A DNA stretch of 64,000 nt, from contig JAUIHS010000001.1 in NCBI GenBank assembly GCA_030432255.1, positions 248,001 to 312,000 on the forward strand, written 5' to 3'. Origin of the DNA: Phycisphaerae bacterium (GTDB lineage: Bacteria > Planctomycetota > Phycisphaerae > Phycisphaerales > UBA1924). Position numbers and translations under genes: made by a program. The notes beneath the pieces are model-generated. The model did no database searches and was not told where the DNA came from. It saw only the letters and a program-made list of their open reading frames with translations. Of the stretch, positions 19,993-29,360 are shown one piece after another; position 1 is the stretch's first letter, and the number at the start of each line of letters is the position of its first letter.

Positions 19993-22103
19993 TGTGGCGA
20001 CGAGGCGCCCTCCGGGTACTGTGTACTCTTGTGTGGCTGGTGTTCCCGTGGCAGTCGCTTCCGGCACAGACGCTGCTCATGGAGGAGCGCGCCGGGATGG
20101 AGGTCAGCTTCGGTTGGGGGGGCGTCGTTATCTCGGATCGCTGGTGCCCGGTGCGGATCAACGTGGTCGGAGGGAGCGAGGCTGTCGCCGGATCCCTGTT
20201 CGTGACCACCGGGGAAGGGCCAATCACGCACCAGCGCATCCGGATGCCCTTTGTTGCAACACCCAATGCGACGTTTCCATTTGATGTCGCCATGGCGCTG
20301 CCGGCCAATACGTCATGGGGGGATGACGAGCGATGGGTGAGCGTCCGGATGGCAGACTCCCGGGGCAAGGGCATCGTCGCAGGGCGGTGGTATGCCAGCC
20401 CGCGGCAGGACCAGCTCGCGCTGCCTTACCCGGCGCCTGGCTCCACCGCAATGATCATCAGTGTCGGCGACTCCACGCTCAAGTCGATCCAGCACCGCTG
20501 GGGAAACGCGATTGACGATCCCGGAACTCACTCCGTCGAGCCGGAAATCTGGGCCTACGTGGACCATGAGCAGGTCGATGTCCAGTACCTCTCGGCGGCA
20601 ACGATGGCGTACGAGAGCCTGGCCGTGCTCGTCCTTGCACGGCGCCATATCGATCGGGTTCCGACAGACGTTCGCAAGGCGATACTGGATTGGGTCAGGC
20701 GCGGCGGGACGCTCGTGCTGATGACGGATGATGCATCTCCTGACCTGCGGCGGTGGCTGCCCGACGAGGTTGTGACGAGCGACATCCTTCCTGCGGAGCC
20801 GCAGATCGCACGGCCGGAACTCCGCCGATTCCGTATCACGGAGCAGGGTGAAGCGCTCGGCTGGTCGGTCAGTGACCCACTTCAGGACATGACATGGGAC
20901 GACGATGAGTTGCCTGCTCCCGCGCCCGGATGGGTCGCCACGGGGCCATGTGGACTTGGCACGATTCGCCTGCTGGCCGTCGATCCGCGCCATCTTGTTC
21001 CCGAAGACGCGCTGCGATTGACGTGGGAAGAGCTGCTCTCACCGCTGATGGTGACCACATCTCTGCCAAGCCGGCACGGGTGGATGAGCGAGTCCCGTGC
21101 CAAGGCGAGTCGCCGGGCGCTCCTCGATGAGCTGGCTGGAAAGCTCGATCAGGCGCAGCCATTCCCGTACCTGATCATCCTCGCCTTCGCGGTGTTGTTC
21201 ATCGTGGCTGTCACCATTTTCGACTACGTCCTTGTGCGACGCCTCCGGCTGTCTGCCCGGTCCTGGATTTCCGCGTTGACCTGGATCAGCATTTTCTCCG
21301 GTATCGCATACGTGACGCCCCGCCTTGTTCGCACGGGGGATGCACAGTGGCGTCGCATCACGATCGCGGACATGGCTCCGACGCTCGGAGTCGGCTGGGA
21401 GGACGGTGTCTCGGGGTTCTTCGCGAGCCACCCGGATCGCGTCGGGATTGATGACGAACTGGGGTGGTGGCAGAGCATCAGTGCCATCCGCTGGGGGGCG
21501 CCATACATCAGTCCGACACTCAATACGACCCAGCCCGGAAGCAATGTGCCGGCTCCCATTCCCGTGAACGTCTGGACCTTCGTCACCCTGACCGACGAGA
21601 GTCCTCCGCCGGAAGTGGTTCCCGACGTGAGACTGATCCAGGGCCCCGACGGGATGACGGTCTCGGTGGCGTTCGCCGAACCGCATCGTGTCCGGTCCGC
21701 CGTCATCTGGAAAGACGACGGGTTCTGGCCGTGCGCGCTGACATCGAGTGACAACGTCGCGTGGTCCGGCCCGCTCGCGGAGCGATCGCGCATCAGTTGG
21801 GAGCGTGTGTTGGAACAGCCAGTTGCCGAGGCCGCGACCTGGACGATCCGTGATGCGTCGTGGTACGGCTATGACGCGAGCGATGTGGGGGGTAACGTGC
21901 CGGGGCTGGCCGTGGGATTGGATGGTCCCCGCCGGCGCACGGAAGCAATGCGGCGCTATGTGGAGTCGGCCGAGTGGGTGGTGGTGGCCCTGTATTGCGA
22001 CGACGCTCCCTGCGATGTTGCGGTGGCGGATGCCGCCAATTCATCCTGCGAACGTGTTTATCGCATTCTCATCCCGTATGAGCCGGAGGAGTATGAGCCA
22101 TGA
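19992..22103 (+). CDS. Secreted-domain membrane protein of the Bat/ABC-2 operon
   Basis: A 703-residue protein starting at the ATG whose A is the last base of the previous stop codon. A signal peptide ends around 'SLPAQ' (residue 26). The extracytoplasmic part contains an amidotransferase/ThuA-like Rossmann segment ('AVLVLARRHIDRVP', 'WVRRGGTLVLMTDDASPDLRRWLP'). Two membrane spans lie near residues 395-420 and 430-450. A second periplasmic beta-rich part follows. Similar proteins are found between Bat genes and ABC-2 transporters. No catalytic residues can be named. The stop overlaps the start of the ABC ATPase gene, which suggests that the protein works with the exporter; this is inference. 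Confidence 0.6.
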   Translation: MWRRGALRVLCTLVWLVFPWQSLPAQTLLMEERAGMEVSFGWGGVVISDRWCPVRINVVGGSEAVAGSLFVTTGEGPITHQRIRMPFVATPNATFPFDVAMALPANTSWGDDERWVSVRMADSRGKGIVAGRWYASPRQDQLALPYPAPGSTAMIISVGDSTLKSIQHRWGNAIDDPGTHSVEPEIWAYVDHEQVDVQYLSAATMAYESLAVLVLARRHIDRVPTDVRKAILDWVRRGGTLVLMTDDASPDLRRWLPDEVVTSDILPAEPQIARPELRRFRITEQGEALGWSVSDPLQDMTWDDDELPAPAPGWVATGPCGLGTIRLLAVDPRHLVPEDALRLTWEELLSPLMVTTSLPSRHGWMSESRAKASRRALLDELAGKLDQAQPFPYLIILAFAVLFIVAVTIFDYVLVRRLRLSARSWISALTWISIFSGIAYVTPRLVRTGDAQWRRITIADMAPTLGVGWEDGVSGFFASHPDRVGIDDELGWWQSISAIRWGAPYISPTLNTTQPGSNVPAPIPVNVWTFVTLTDESPPPEVVPDVRLIQGPDGMTVSVAFAEPHRVRSAVIWKDDGFWPCALTSSDNVAWSGPLAERSRISWERVLEQPVAEAATWTIRDASWYGYDASDVGGNVPGLAVGLDGPRRRTEAMRRYVESAEWVVVALYCDDAPCDVAVADAANSSCERVYRILIPYEPEEYEP

Positions 22104-23026
22104 TTGATATCCGTGACGTCACCGTGCGCTACGGCTCACTCGTGGCACTCGACAAGCTCACACTGCATATCGCACGGGGCGAGGCATTCGGCTACATCGG
22201 GCCCAACGGCGCCGGCAAGTCCACGACCATGAAGATCCTTGCATGTCTGCTCCGCGCGACCTCGGGAGAGGCTTCCGTGGGGGGCCTCGATGTCCGCAAG
22301 GAGGCTGAACAGATTCGGCGCATGATCGGCTACATGCCCGACTTCCTCGGAGTGTACGACGACCTCACGGTTGACGAGTACCTCCAGTTCTTCGCCGCGG
22401 CATTCTCAACTCCCCGCCGCGAACGCCGCAAGCTCATTGACGGTGTGCTTGACCTCACCGATCTCACCGAGAAGCGACACGAACTGGTCGATGGGTTGAG
22501 CCGGGGCATGCAGCAACGACTGGGCATCGCCCGCGTTCTCATCCACGACCCGGCCGTGCTGCTGCTCGACGAGCCCGCATCCGGCCTTGATCCCCGCGCC
22601 CGTATCGAGATGCGCGAACTGCTGCTTGAGCTGCGCAACATGGGCAAGACCATCATCGTCAGTTCACACATCCTCTCCGAACTCCACGAGATGTGCAGCA
22701 GCATCGGGATCATCGAGCGGGGCCGTCTGCTCTTCGCAGGTACGCTTGAGGACGCTTTCATGCAGGCGGACGTGGGCCGCCGCGTGGCGATCCGTGTGGA
22801 GTCCGGCGTCGATCGGGCCATGGCGCTCCTTCAGGAAGATGAGCGATGTGCCGAGGTGACGGTCGAGAAGAGCGATGTCGTTGTTCAACTGCATCCCGAT
22901 GAGCGGAGCGTGCACTTCCTGCTTGAGCGACTCATGGGCCAGGGATTTCACATCGAAGGGTTCACGGCACGCGAAGAGAAGCTTGAAGATGTGTTCCTCC
23001 GACTCACCCAGGGGAAGGTGCAGTGA
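22100..23026 (+). CDS. ABC-2 type transporter ATP-binding protein
   Basis: A 308-residue ATPase of the CcmA/NatA/GldA type. Walker A GPNGAGKST occupies residues 34-42, the signature is 'LSRGMQQRLG', and Walker B is 'VLLLDEPASGLDP'. The C-terminal ~80 residues form the extra regulatory domain usual in this group. It should energise the ABC-2 permease encoded next, with which it overlaps by four bases (GTGA). It belongs to a different ABC class from the iron-type permease at 10132 and is unlikely to serve it. Substrate unknown. In Bacteroidota comparable ATPase/permease pairs (GldA, GldF) support gliding and envelope protein export. Confidence 0.92.
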   Translation: MIDIRDVTVRYGSLVALDKLTLHIARGEAFGYIGPNGAGKSTTMKILACLLRATSGEASVGGLDVRKEAEQIRRMIGYMPDFLGVYDDLTVDEYLQFFAAAFSTPRRERRKLIDGVLDLTDLTEKRHELVDGLSRGMQQRLGIARVLIHDPAVLLLDEPASGLDPRARIEMRELLLELRNMGKTIIVSSHILSELHEMCSSIGIIERGRLLFAGTLEDAFMQADVGRRVAIRVESGVDRAMALLQEDERCAEVTVEKSDVVVQLHPDERSVHFLLERLMGQGFHIEGFTAREEKLEDVFLRLTQGKVQ

Positions 23027-24864
23027 GTCGAATCGGAATCCTCACCAGGCTGTGCCCTCCCGGTTCGCTGCGTCGGAGCGTCGTGAAGTTCGTCAACCCG
23101 CTCCACACGTTCTTCGGACCGATCTTTCAGAAGGAGATGGCGACGATGTCGCGGCGTCGCGGCACCTATGGCATTCGCCTGCTCTATGCATTGATCATGG
23201 TGGGAATCGTATCGCTCTTCTATCTGGGCACAGTTGTCGAGGGGGCCTTCTCCAGTTCGGCAGCGGAGAGCATCCAGGAACGTGCCCGCATCGCACCCAC
23301 CCTCGCCATCGTGATCGGCTGGATCCAGTTCATTCTCCTGACCCTCGCCGGCCCGCTCCTGACCGCCAATGCCATCTGTGACGAGAAGACGCGTCGGACG
23401 CTCCCGTCGCTCGCCACCACACCTCTTCATGCCACGCAGATCATCTTCGGCAAACTGGCCAGCCGGATGTACACCGTGGTGCTGCTCGTCGCGCTCAGCA
23501 TCCCGCTGCTGCTCTTCCTCCGTGTCTACGGTGGACTGCAGGCCCAGGTCATCGTCGCCTTTGCCGCGCTCACACTCGGGTCGTCCACGCTCGCGGCATC
23601 GATCGCGATCATGTATTCCGTCTGGCATCGTCGTCCCTGGTCCGTCATCATCATCACGGCGCTCACGCTCGGGCTGGTATACGCGGCACCGCCGGTGACG
23701 TTCGGGATCATCTCGATTTACTGGCCGGGGGCGGGGATGTTCGCCTTCATGGAAGCGGGTTTCCTGTGCCCTCCCATGGTTCTGATCATCCTGACCGCGC
23801 AGGCCCAGGGTGAGTCATTCCCCCTGCAACTCGACCTTGACCTGATGGTGACGCTCTCGGTCGTCTACATGTTCACTGCTGCGCTGCTGATCGGGATCTT
23901 CGCATCCTTCATGCTGCGGCGGGTCATGCTGGCGGAAGCAGGGGGGTGGAAGGCAGGGCGCGGCTCGCCCATGCCGACCTCGCGGGGTGGTCGAAAGTCG
24001 AAGGCCGGCAGGCGTCGGTCGCGGCACGTCTGGGACGCTCCGGTGCTTTGGCGCGAAACGCATCAGCCGCTCTTCGGTGGCGGATGGTCCCGCTGGGTCA
24101 TCGGCATCATCGTGCTGCTCGCGGTCGCCGCGATCTATGCACGGGTTGCGTGGGTTGGCGCCTTCGATGACCAGGCGTTTCACATCACCATCGCCGTCAT
24201 CTTCCTGATTCTCCACCTCATCATCAGCAGTGTCGCGACAACACACGTTATCGCGGCGGAGCGCGATGCACGATCCCTCGATGTACTCCTCGCGACCCCG
24301 CTCAGTGCGACGCGAATCATCATGGGGAAGTACATCGGGGGCCTTTGGCGCGTCGGGCTGATTCCCGCGTTTCTCTTCCTGCACACCATCGCCTTCGCAA
24401 TGTTCGGTTACCTGCGTCCGGCCACCGTCTACCAGGTCGGAATGATCCTGCTCGGTGCGACAGTATTCCAGACCGGACTCGGGCTCTTCTTCAGTGTCGC
24501 GTGCCGGAGTGCGATGCGCGCGTCCATTGCGAACCTGGTGACAGGCTTCTTTGCCTGGATCGCCACGCCAATCCTCTTCGCGTTGCTCGTCGCGATTACG
24601 GATCGTTTCTTCTGGGACCTTGAAGAGTCCCTCTTCGCGAAGCTACTGCTCGCGGTCAATCCCGTCTGGATGGTTGTCGGGACCATGGACGGAGCCATCA
24701 GCCGAAGCACGCAGCCTTACGAGTACCCCTTCGAGGATGCATCGATCATCGGCTACTGCGCCTGGCTGACGATCTCCGCATTCCTGCTGTCGGGCGCCGG
24801 CCTGCTCGGTGTCAGCGGTGCGACGCTGCGCCTCGCAAGGCAGTCCGGACGAGTTGTCTTCTGA
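23023..24864 (+). CDS. ABC-2 family permease
   Basis: A 613-residue protein starting with GTG in a GTGA overlap with the ATPase gene. It has roughly twelve hydrophobic spans in two similar halves, separated by a basic cytoplasmic linker near residue 310 (rich in Arg, Lys and Ser). Each half begins with the ABC-2 pattern 'NP...FGPIFQKEMATMSRRRGTY' or 'WDAPVLWRET' followed by 'AERDARSLDVLLATPLSATRIIMGKYIGGL', so two permease domains are fused. It is the last gene of the long plus-strand run and ends 10 bases before the convergent mnmA stop. Substrate unknown. Confidence 0.87.
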   Translation: MSRIGILTRLCPPGSLRRSVVKFVNPLHTFFGPIFQKEMATMSRRRGTYGIRLLYALIMVGIVSLFYLGTVVEGAFSSSAAESIQERARIAPTLAIVIGWIQFILLTLAGPLLTANAICDEKTRRTLPSLATTPLHATQIIFGKLASRMYTVVLLVALSIPLLLFLRVYGGLQAQVIVAFAALTLGSSTLAASIAIMYSVWHRRPWSVIIITALTLGLVYAAPPVTFGIISIYWPGAGMFAFMEAGFLCPPMVLIILTAQAQGESFPLQLDLDLMVTLSVVYMFTAALLIGIFASFMLRRVMLAEAGGWKAGRGSPMPTSRGGRKSKAGRRRSRHVWDAPVLWRETHQPLFGGGWSRWVIGIIVLLAVAAIYARVAWVGAFDDQAFHITIAVIFLILHLIISSVATTHVIAAERDARSLDVLLATPLSATRIIMGKYIGGLWRVGLIPAFLFLHTIAFAMFGYLRPATVYQVGMILLGATVFQTGLGLFFSVACRSAMRASIANLVTGFFAWIATPILFALLVAITDRFFWDLEESLFAKLLLAVNPVWMVVGTMDGAISRSTQPYEYPFEDASIIGYCAWLTISAFLLSGAGLLGVSGATLRLARQSGRVVF

Positions 24865-24874
24865 TGGATGTCAG

Positions 24875-26056
24875 TCAACCCACGTCCGGACTCAGGGTCT
24901 TCTCGATCCAGCCGCCACCGAGTACGCGGTCGCCGTCATAGAGCACGATCGCCTGGCCTGGTGCGACCGCCGCCTGCGCCTCGGCGAAGCGAACTTCGAA
25001 GCGACCGTTTCGCCCGCTCGGGCCCGCTTCCCCATCCGGCAGCCGCCGGTACTCCGCTCTCGCCGCCGGAGTGTTGTAGCGATACTTGCACATCGCCGGA
25101 GCCCAGTCGGCCGCGGGGTGTCCAGCAAGCCAGTTGGCCTCGCCGGCAACAGCACCGGTTCGCAGCAGTGCCTCGCGCTCACCAACCGTCACCGTGTTCG
25201 CGACCGGATCCTTGTCGACGACGTAGATGGGATATCCAAGGGCCACGCCGACGCCGCGGCGCTGCCCGATCGTGAATCGGTGCTGGCCCGAGTGCTGCCC
25301 GACGACATTGCCGTCCACATCCAGCACATCACCGGCCCGAGCCGCATCGGGATCGCGGCGTTCGACCAGTCCCGCGTAGTCATTGTCCGGAACGAAGCAG
25401 ATCTCCTGGGAATCGGGTTTGTCGAAAGTCGGGAGGCCAAATGCCTCTGCGAGTTCACGTACCCTTGGCTTCTCATAGCCACCGATAGGCAGGAGCATCT
25501 CCTTGAGGCGATCCCGAGGAGCCCCGAAGAGCACGTATGACTGATCCTTGGTGGTGTCAACGCCGCGGCACAACGCCGGTCCATCCGGTGCTGCATGATC
25601 AAGTCGCGCATAGTGGCCTGAAGCCACGAAGTTCGCATCGATCTGCTGTGCATAGGTGTGCAGTTTGCCGAACTTGAGCCAGTCATTGCAGCGCACGCAG
25701 GGGTTCGGTGTCTGCCCCGCGGTGTACGTTTCCACGAAGTAGTCGATGATCCGGCCGAAGTCCTTCTTGAAGTTGCAGACGTAGAACGGGATACCCAGTT
25801 CGGCTGCGACCAGGCGGGCATCTGCGGCGTCGTTGATCGAGCAGCAGCCCTGGTGACCGATCCGGATGCGCTCCGGATCGCAGGTCACGCCCGCAGAGTC
25901 GTATGGGGTCAATTCGTCGAGCGACTCGCCGGGGGAGCCCAGTCGCATGAAGACGCCAACCACGTCGTATCCGGCGCGCAGGAGGAGGGCCGCGGCGACG
26001 GAGGAGTCGACACCGCCTGACATTGCGACCAGAACTTTGCCCTTCGAGTGAGCCAT
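24875..26056 (-). CDS. mnmA: tRNA-specific 2-thiouridylase MnmA
   Basis: A 393-residue protein; the ATG at 26056 (MAHSKGKVLVAMSGGVDSSV) is chosen because it gives the family N-terminus. MnmA thiolates U34 of Lys, Glu and Gln tRNAs. The PP-loop SGGVDSS lies at residues 13-19, the nucleophilic Cys is C120 in TPNPC, and the persulfide-accepting Cys is C220 in SQEICFVPDND. A lineage-type insertion with 'GVTCDPE...GHQGCCS' follows the PP-loop region. All catalytic residues are present. The gene converges on the ABC-2 permease and diverges from the proline catabolism gene, sharing a short intergenic region with it. Confidence 0.96.
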   Translation of the reverse strand: MAHSKGKVLVAMSGGVDSSVAAALLLRAGYDVVGVFMRLGSPGESLDELTPYDSAGVTCDPERIRIGHQGCCSINDAADARLVAAELGIPFYVCNFKKDFGRIIDYFVETYTAGQTPNPCVRCNDWLKFGKLHTYAQQIDANFVASGHYARLDHAAPDGPALCRGVDTTKDQSYVLFGAPRDRLKEMLLPIGGYEKPRVRELAEAFGLPTFDKPDSQEICFVPDNDYAGLVERRDPDAARAGDVLDVDGNVVGQHSGQHRFTIGQRRGVGVALGYPIYVVDKDPVANTVTVGEREALLRTGAVAGEANWLAGHPAADWAPAMCKYRYNTPAARAEYRRLPDGEAGPSGRNGRFEVRFAEAQAAVAPGQAIVLYDGDRVLGGGWIEKTLSPDVG

Positions 26057-26170
26057 GGGTCCAATTCCGCCCCTGCGCGGCGAGAGACGCCGATCGGGGC
26101 TCCCTATACAATAGCGGCCTCGGTGGCGGATTCGCGGCCGATGAACCCGGACTGATGAAAGGATCCCGGC

Positions 26171-29100
26171 ATGGCGTTGTTTTCGCGTCGCGGCAGTAAG
26201 TCTCAGGGCCCCGTCGTCGTCCCCTCTCCTTCGAAGAGCGTGGACATTGCCAATCATCCCTGGCGCGAGGATCGCGTGGCGCAGATCGGCAACGAGATGC
26301 TGGGTCTCGCGCGCCGTCACAAGTCTGGCCTCCTATCACGGCAGTTCTGGTCTGATAAGCTCATGGACTGGGCAATGAAGGATCACGACTTCAAGGTTCA
26401 ACTCTTCCGCTTCGTCGATACCTATCCCACCTTGAGCACACCGGAAGCCGTTCACGACCACCTGGTTGACTATCTCACCCAACCGGGTGTCACGCCGCCT
26501 CCGGGCATGGGGATGGGCCTCAAGGCCGGCGGGATGGCCAAAGGCTTGATGACGAACACCATCTCGAACCAGATCAAGGGGATGGGGACAAAGTTCATCG
26601 CCGGTATCGACGCTGCTTCCGCGCTTCCCCAATTGGAGAAACTCTGGAAGAACGACATCGCCTTCTCAGTCGATCTTCTCGGCGAAGCATGCGTCTCGGA
26701 TGCCGAGGCGGACATGTACCGCGACAAGTACCTCGACCTTGTCGGGAACCTGCCAGAGACAGTCTCCTCGTGGCCGAAGAAACCAGTCCTTGAGAGCGAT
26801 CATCTGGGAGTTGTGCCTCGCACCAATGTGTCGGTCAAGATCAGTTCGCTCAGTGCGAAATGCAACCCCATCGATACCGAGGGTGCGATCCGCGATCTGA
26901 TGACGCGCATCATCCCCATTCTCGAATTGGCGCGCGACAAGGGGGTGTTCGTCAACTTCGATATGGAGCAGTTCGAACTCAAGGACCTCACCATCGAACT
27001 CTTCCAGCGCTGCTGTGAACAGGTGGACTTTCACGCAGGCCTGGCCATGCAGGCGTATCTCAAGAGCGGAGACACGGACATCCAGCGCGTCTGCGAATGG
27101 GCGGAGCGGGTCGGACGAGTCGTGACTGTTCGCCTTGTCAAAGGCGCTTACTGGGACTTCGAGACCATCCACGCAGAAGAGCGTGGCTGGCCCTGCCCCG
27201 TCTGGAACGTCAAGTCGGAAACGGACGCCTGCTTCGAACGAATGAGCGAGACCATCCTGTCTTCGACCCCACGGCAGGCCGGGGAGGGGGGCGTGAAACT
27301 CGCACTCGGATCCCACAACGTCCGATCCATTGCAGCTGTGCTCGACGGCCTTGAGCGGCGAGAACTCCCCCGAAACGCCATTGAGCTCCAGATGCTTCAC
27401 GGCATGGCGGATCAGCTCAAGGCCGCGGCGGGCGAAATGGGTCTTCGCGTTCGCGAGTACGCGCCGGTCGGTGAGATGATCCCGGGCATGGCCTACCTGG
27501 TCCGTCGTCTGCTGGAGAACACCTCGAATGAGAGCTGGCTCCGTGCCGGTTTCCTTGACGATGCGGATCCCGCTGTCCTGCTCGGGTCACCGCATGGCCT
27601 TGGCAATGAGAAGCCTGATCTTGTCATGCTGGCTGCCGAGCGTCATCAGCTGTCACCGGCCGCTGATGGTGTTGGGGACGGACGGCCCTTCGTCAGCGAA
27701 TCGATGCGTGATTTCTCTCGGGGGAACGTCCGGGATGTCTTCGGCGCCACAGTCGAGCAGACACGCGTACCCCAGGTCGACATCAATGCAAGCGTCGAGG
27801 ATGCGGAGCACGCGGTCGCTGAGGCGGAGGCCTTCTTCCCCACGTGGCGCGATACCGATCCAGTCGTCCGCGCCAATGTGCTTACCCGGGCCGCCGACAT
27901 CATGCGTGCACGGCGGGATCAGCTCTCTGCCATCGTCTGCCGCGAGTCCGGCAAGGTCTGGTCGGAGGCCGATGCGGACGTGTGTGAGGCGATTGACTTC
28001 TGCGCGTACTACGCTCGTTGCGCCATTCATCTGTTCCAGCCCCGTCGCCTCGGTCGCTTCATCGGCGAGCTCGATGAGACCTGGTACCAGCCGCGGGGCG
28101 TCGCGGTCGTGATTTCGCCGTGGAACTTCCCGCTGGCCATCTGCTGTGGCATGACCGGTGCTGCACTCGTGACGGGCAACACGGTCGTGGTCAAGCCGGC
28201 CGAGCAGACGCCCGGCATCGCGCGCGTGATGTACGACATCTTCCGTGAAGCCGGCTGCCCGCCGGAAGCGCTGCACTTTGTACCGGGTGAGGGAGAGTCG
28301 GTGGGCGCCGCGCTGGTTCGGGACCGGCGCGTCAGCCTCATTGCATTTACCGGCAGCAAGACGGTCGGCCTCGACATCATCAAGGCGGCGGCCGAGACGC
28401 CTGATGGACAGGCTCATGTCAAGAAGGTCGTATGCGAAATGGGCGGGAAGAACGCGATCATCGTGGACGAGAGCGCAGACCTTGACGAGGCGGTGCTCGG
28501 CGTTCGCTACTCCGCCTTCGGGTTCCAGGGGCAGAAGTGTTCTGCATGCAGCCGGGTGATTGCGCTGGATGCCTGTCACGACCAGTTCGTCGAGCGTCTT
28601 GTGGAGTCGACCCGATCACTCGTCATCGGCAACCAGACCCGACCGTGTACCGATGTCGGGCCGGTCATCGACAGCGCTGCGCGTGACAAGATCAACCACT
28701 ACATCGATCGTGGCCGGGCGCAATCCACCCTTGCCCTCGGCATGGAAGTCCCGGAAGGTCTGGACGAAGAGGTTCGCGCCGGCTCCGGCCCGAAGAGCGA
28801 ACTGAGTTTCGTGGGTCCGCACGTCTTTACGGGGGTTGAACGTGACCACGACATCGCGCGCGAGGAGATCTTCGGGCCCGTGCTCGCCGTGCTGCGTGCA
28901 TCCAGCTACGACGAGGCCCTTGAGATTGCCAATGACTGTCCTTACAAGCTCACAGGGGGCGTCTTCAGCCGAAAGCCTGCACACCTGAACCGGGCACGGC
29001 GGGAATTCCGGGTGGGCAACCTCTACCTGAATCGCGGCTGCACCGGTGCCCTTGTCGCCCGCCAGCCATTCGGCGGGTTCGGAATGTCCGGCATCGGTTC

Positions 29101-29194
29101 AAAGGCCGGCGGCGCCGACTACCTCCTCCAGTTCGTCGAACCGCGTGCCTGCTGTGAGAACACGATGCGCCGAGGGTTTGCGCCGGAGTTGTGA
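26171..29194 (+). CDS. putA: Bifunctional proline dehydrogenase / glutamate semialdehyde dehydrogenase
   Basis: A 1007-residue enzyme converting proline to glutamate through P5C. The proline dehydrogenase barrel (about 60-440) shows 'VSVKISSLSAKC', 'VNFDMEQFELKDLT', 'VRLVKGAYWD' and 'REYAPVGEMIPGMAYLVRRLLEN'. The aldehyde dehydrogenase half (about 500-980) shows 'ISPWNFPLAI', 'FTGSKTVGL', 'EMGGKNAII' and the catalytic Cys790 in GQKCSA. There is no N-terminal ribbon-helix-helix, so it is a PutA without autoregulator function. The ATG follows 'GAAAGGATC'. A TACAAT-like -10 (26107-26112) lies 60 bases upstream with a poor -35. Confidence 0.94.
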   Translation: MALFSRRGSKSQGPVVVPSPSKSVDIANHPWREDRVAQIGNEMLGLARRHKSGLLSRQFWSDKLMDWAMKDHDFKVQLFRFVDTYPTLSTPEAVHDHLVDYLTQPGVTPPPGMGMGLKAGGMAKGLMTNTISNQIKGMGTKFIAGIDAASALPQLEKLWKNDIAFSVDLLGEACVSDAEADMYRDKYLDLVGNLPETVSSWPKKPVLESDHLGVVPRTNVSVKISSLSAKCNPIDTEGAIRDLMTRIIPILELARDKGVFVNFDMEQFELKDLTIELFQRCCEQVDFHAGLAMQAYLKSGDTDIQRVCEWAERVGRVVTVRLVKGAYWDFETIHAEERGWPCPVWNVKSETDACFERMSETILSSTPRQAGEGGVKLALGSHNVRSIAAVLDGLERRELPRNAIELQMLHGMADQLKAAAGEMGLRVREYAPVGEMIPGMAYLVRRLLENTSNESWLRAGFLDDADPAVLLGSPHGLGNEKPDLVMLAAERHQLSPAADGVGDGRPFVSESMRDFSRGNVRDVFGATVEQTRVPQVDINASVEDAEHAVAEAEAFFPTWRDTDPVVRANVLTRAADIMRARRDQLSAIVCRESGKVWSEADADVCEAIDFCAYYARCAIHLFQPRRLGRFIGELDETWYQPRGVAVVISPWNFPLAICCGMTGAALVTGNTVVVKPAEQTPGIARVMYDIFREAGCPPEALHFVPGEGESVGAALVRDRRVSLIAFTGSKTVGLDIIKAAAETPDGQAHVKKVVCEMGGKNAIIVDESADLDEAVLGVRYSAFGFQGQKCSACSRVIALDACHDQFVERLVESTRSLVIGNQTRPCTDVGPVIDSAARDKINHYIDRGRAQSTLALGMEVPEGLDEEVRAGSGPKSELSFVGPHVFTGVERDHDIAREEIFGPVLAVLRASSYDEALEIANDCPYKLTGGVFSRKPAHLNRARREFRVGNLYLNRGCTGALVARQPFGGFGMSGIGSKAGGADYLLQFVEPRACCENTMRRGFAPEL

Positions 29195-29320
29195 TGCGCG
29201 CAGCGCCCGCCGCGAGGTGGGATGTCACCCGAAGTCGAGCCCCGAAGCGGTCATCTGCTGACGAATCGATGGAATTTGCTGGTGGGATCGTCGCGCGATG
29301 GTATCGTGTGAGCTTGTTAC

Positions 29321-29333
29321 TGTAACCGTTACA
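29321..29333. promoter_or_regulatory. LacI-family-style operator before the GH16 gene
   Basis: TGTAACCGTTACA is a perfect inverted repeat (TGTAAC-C-GTTACA) with the central CG seen in operators of LacI-family sugar regulators. It lies 27 bases before the ATG at 29361, where bound repressor would block transcription or early elongation. No LacI-family gene is in the window. It is the only match of this kind that I saw directly in front of a carbohydrate-active gene here. Confidence 0.6.
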
Positions 29334-29360
29334 TCACATGCTCTTGAGAGGTGCGCACGA

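Noticed and set aside
22100-23026. ATPase of the iron-type transporter at 10132
   Set aside because: Sequence is of the ABC-2 exporter class and is coupled to its own ABC-2 permease.
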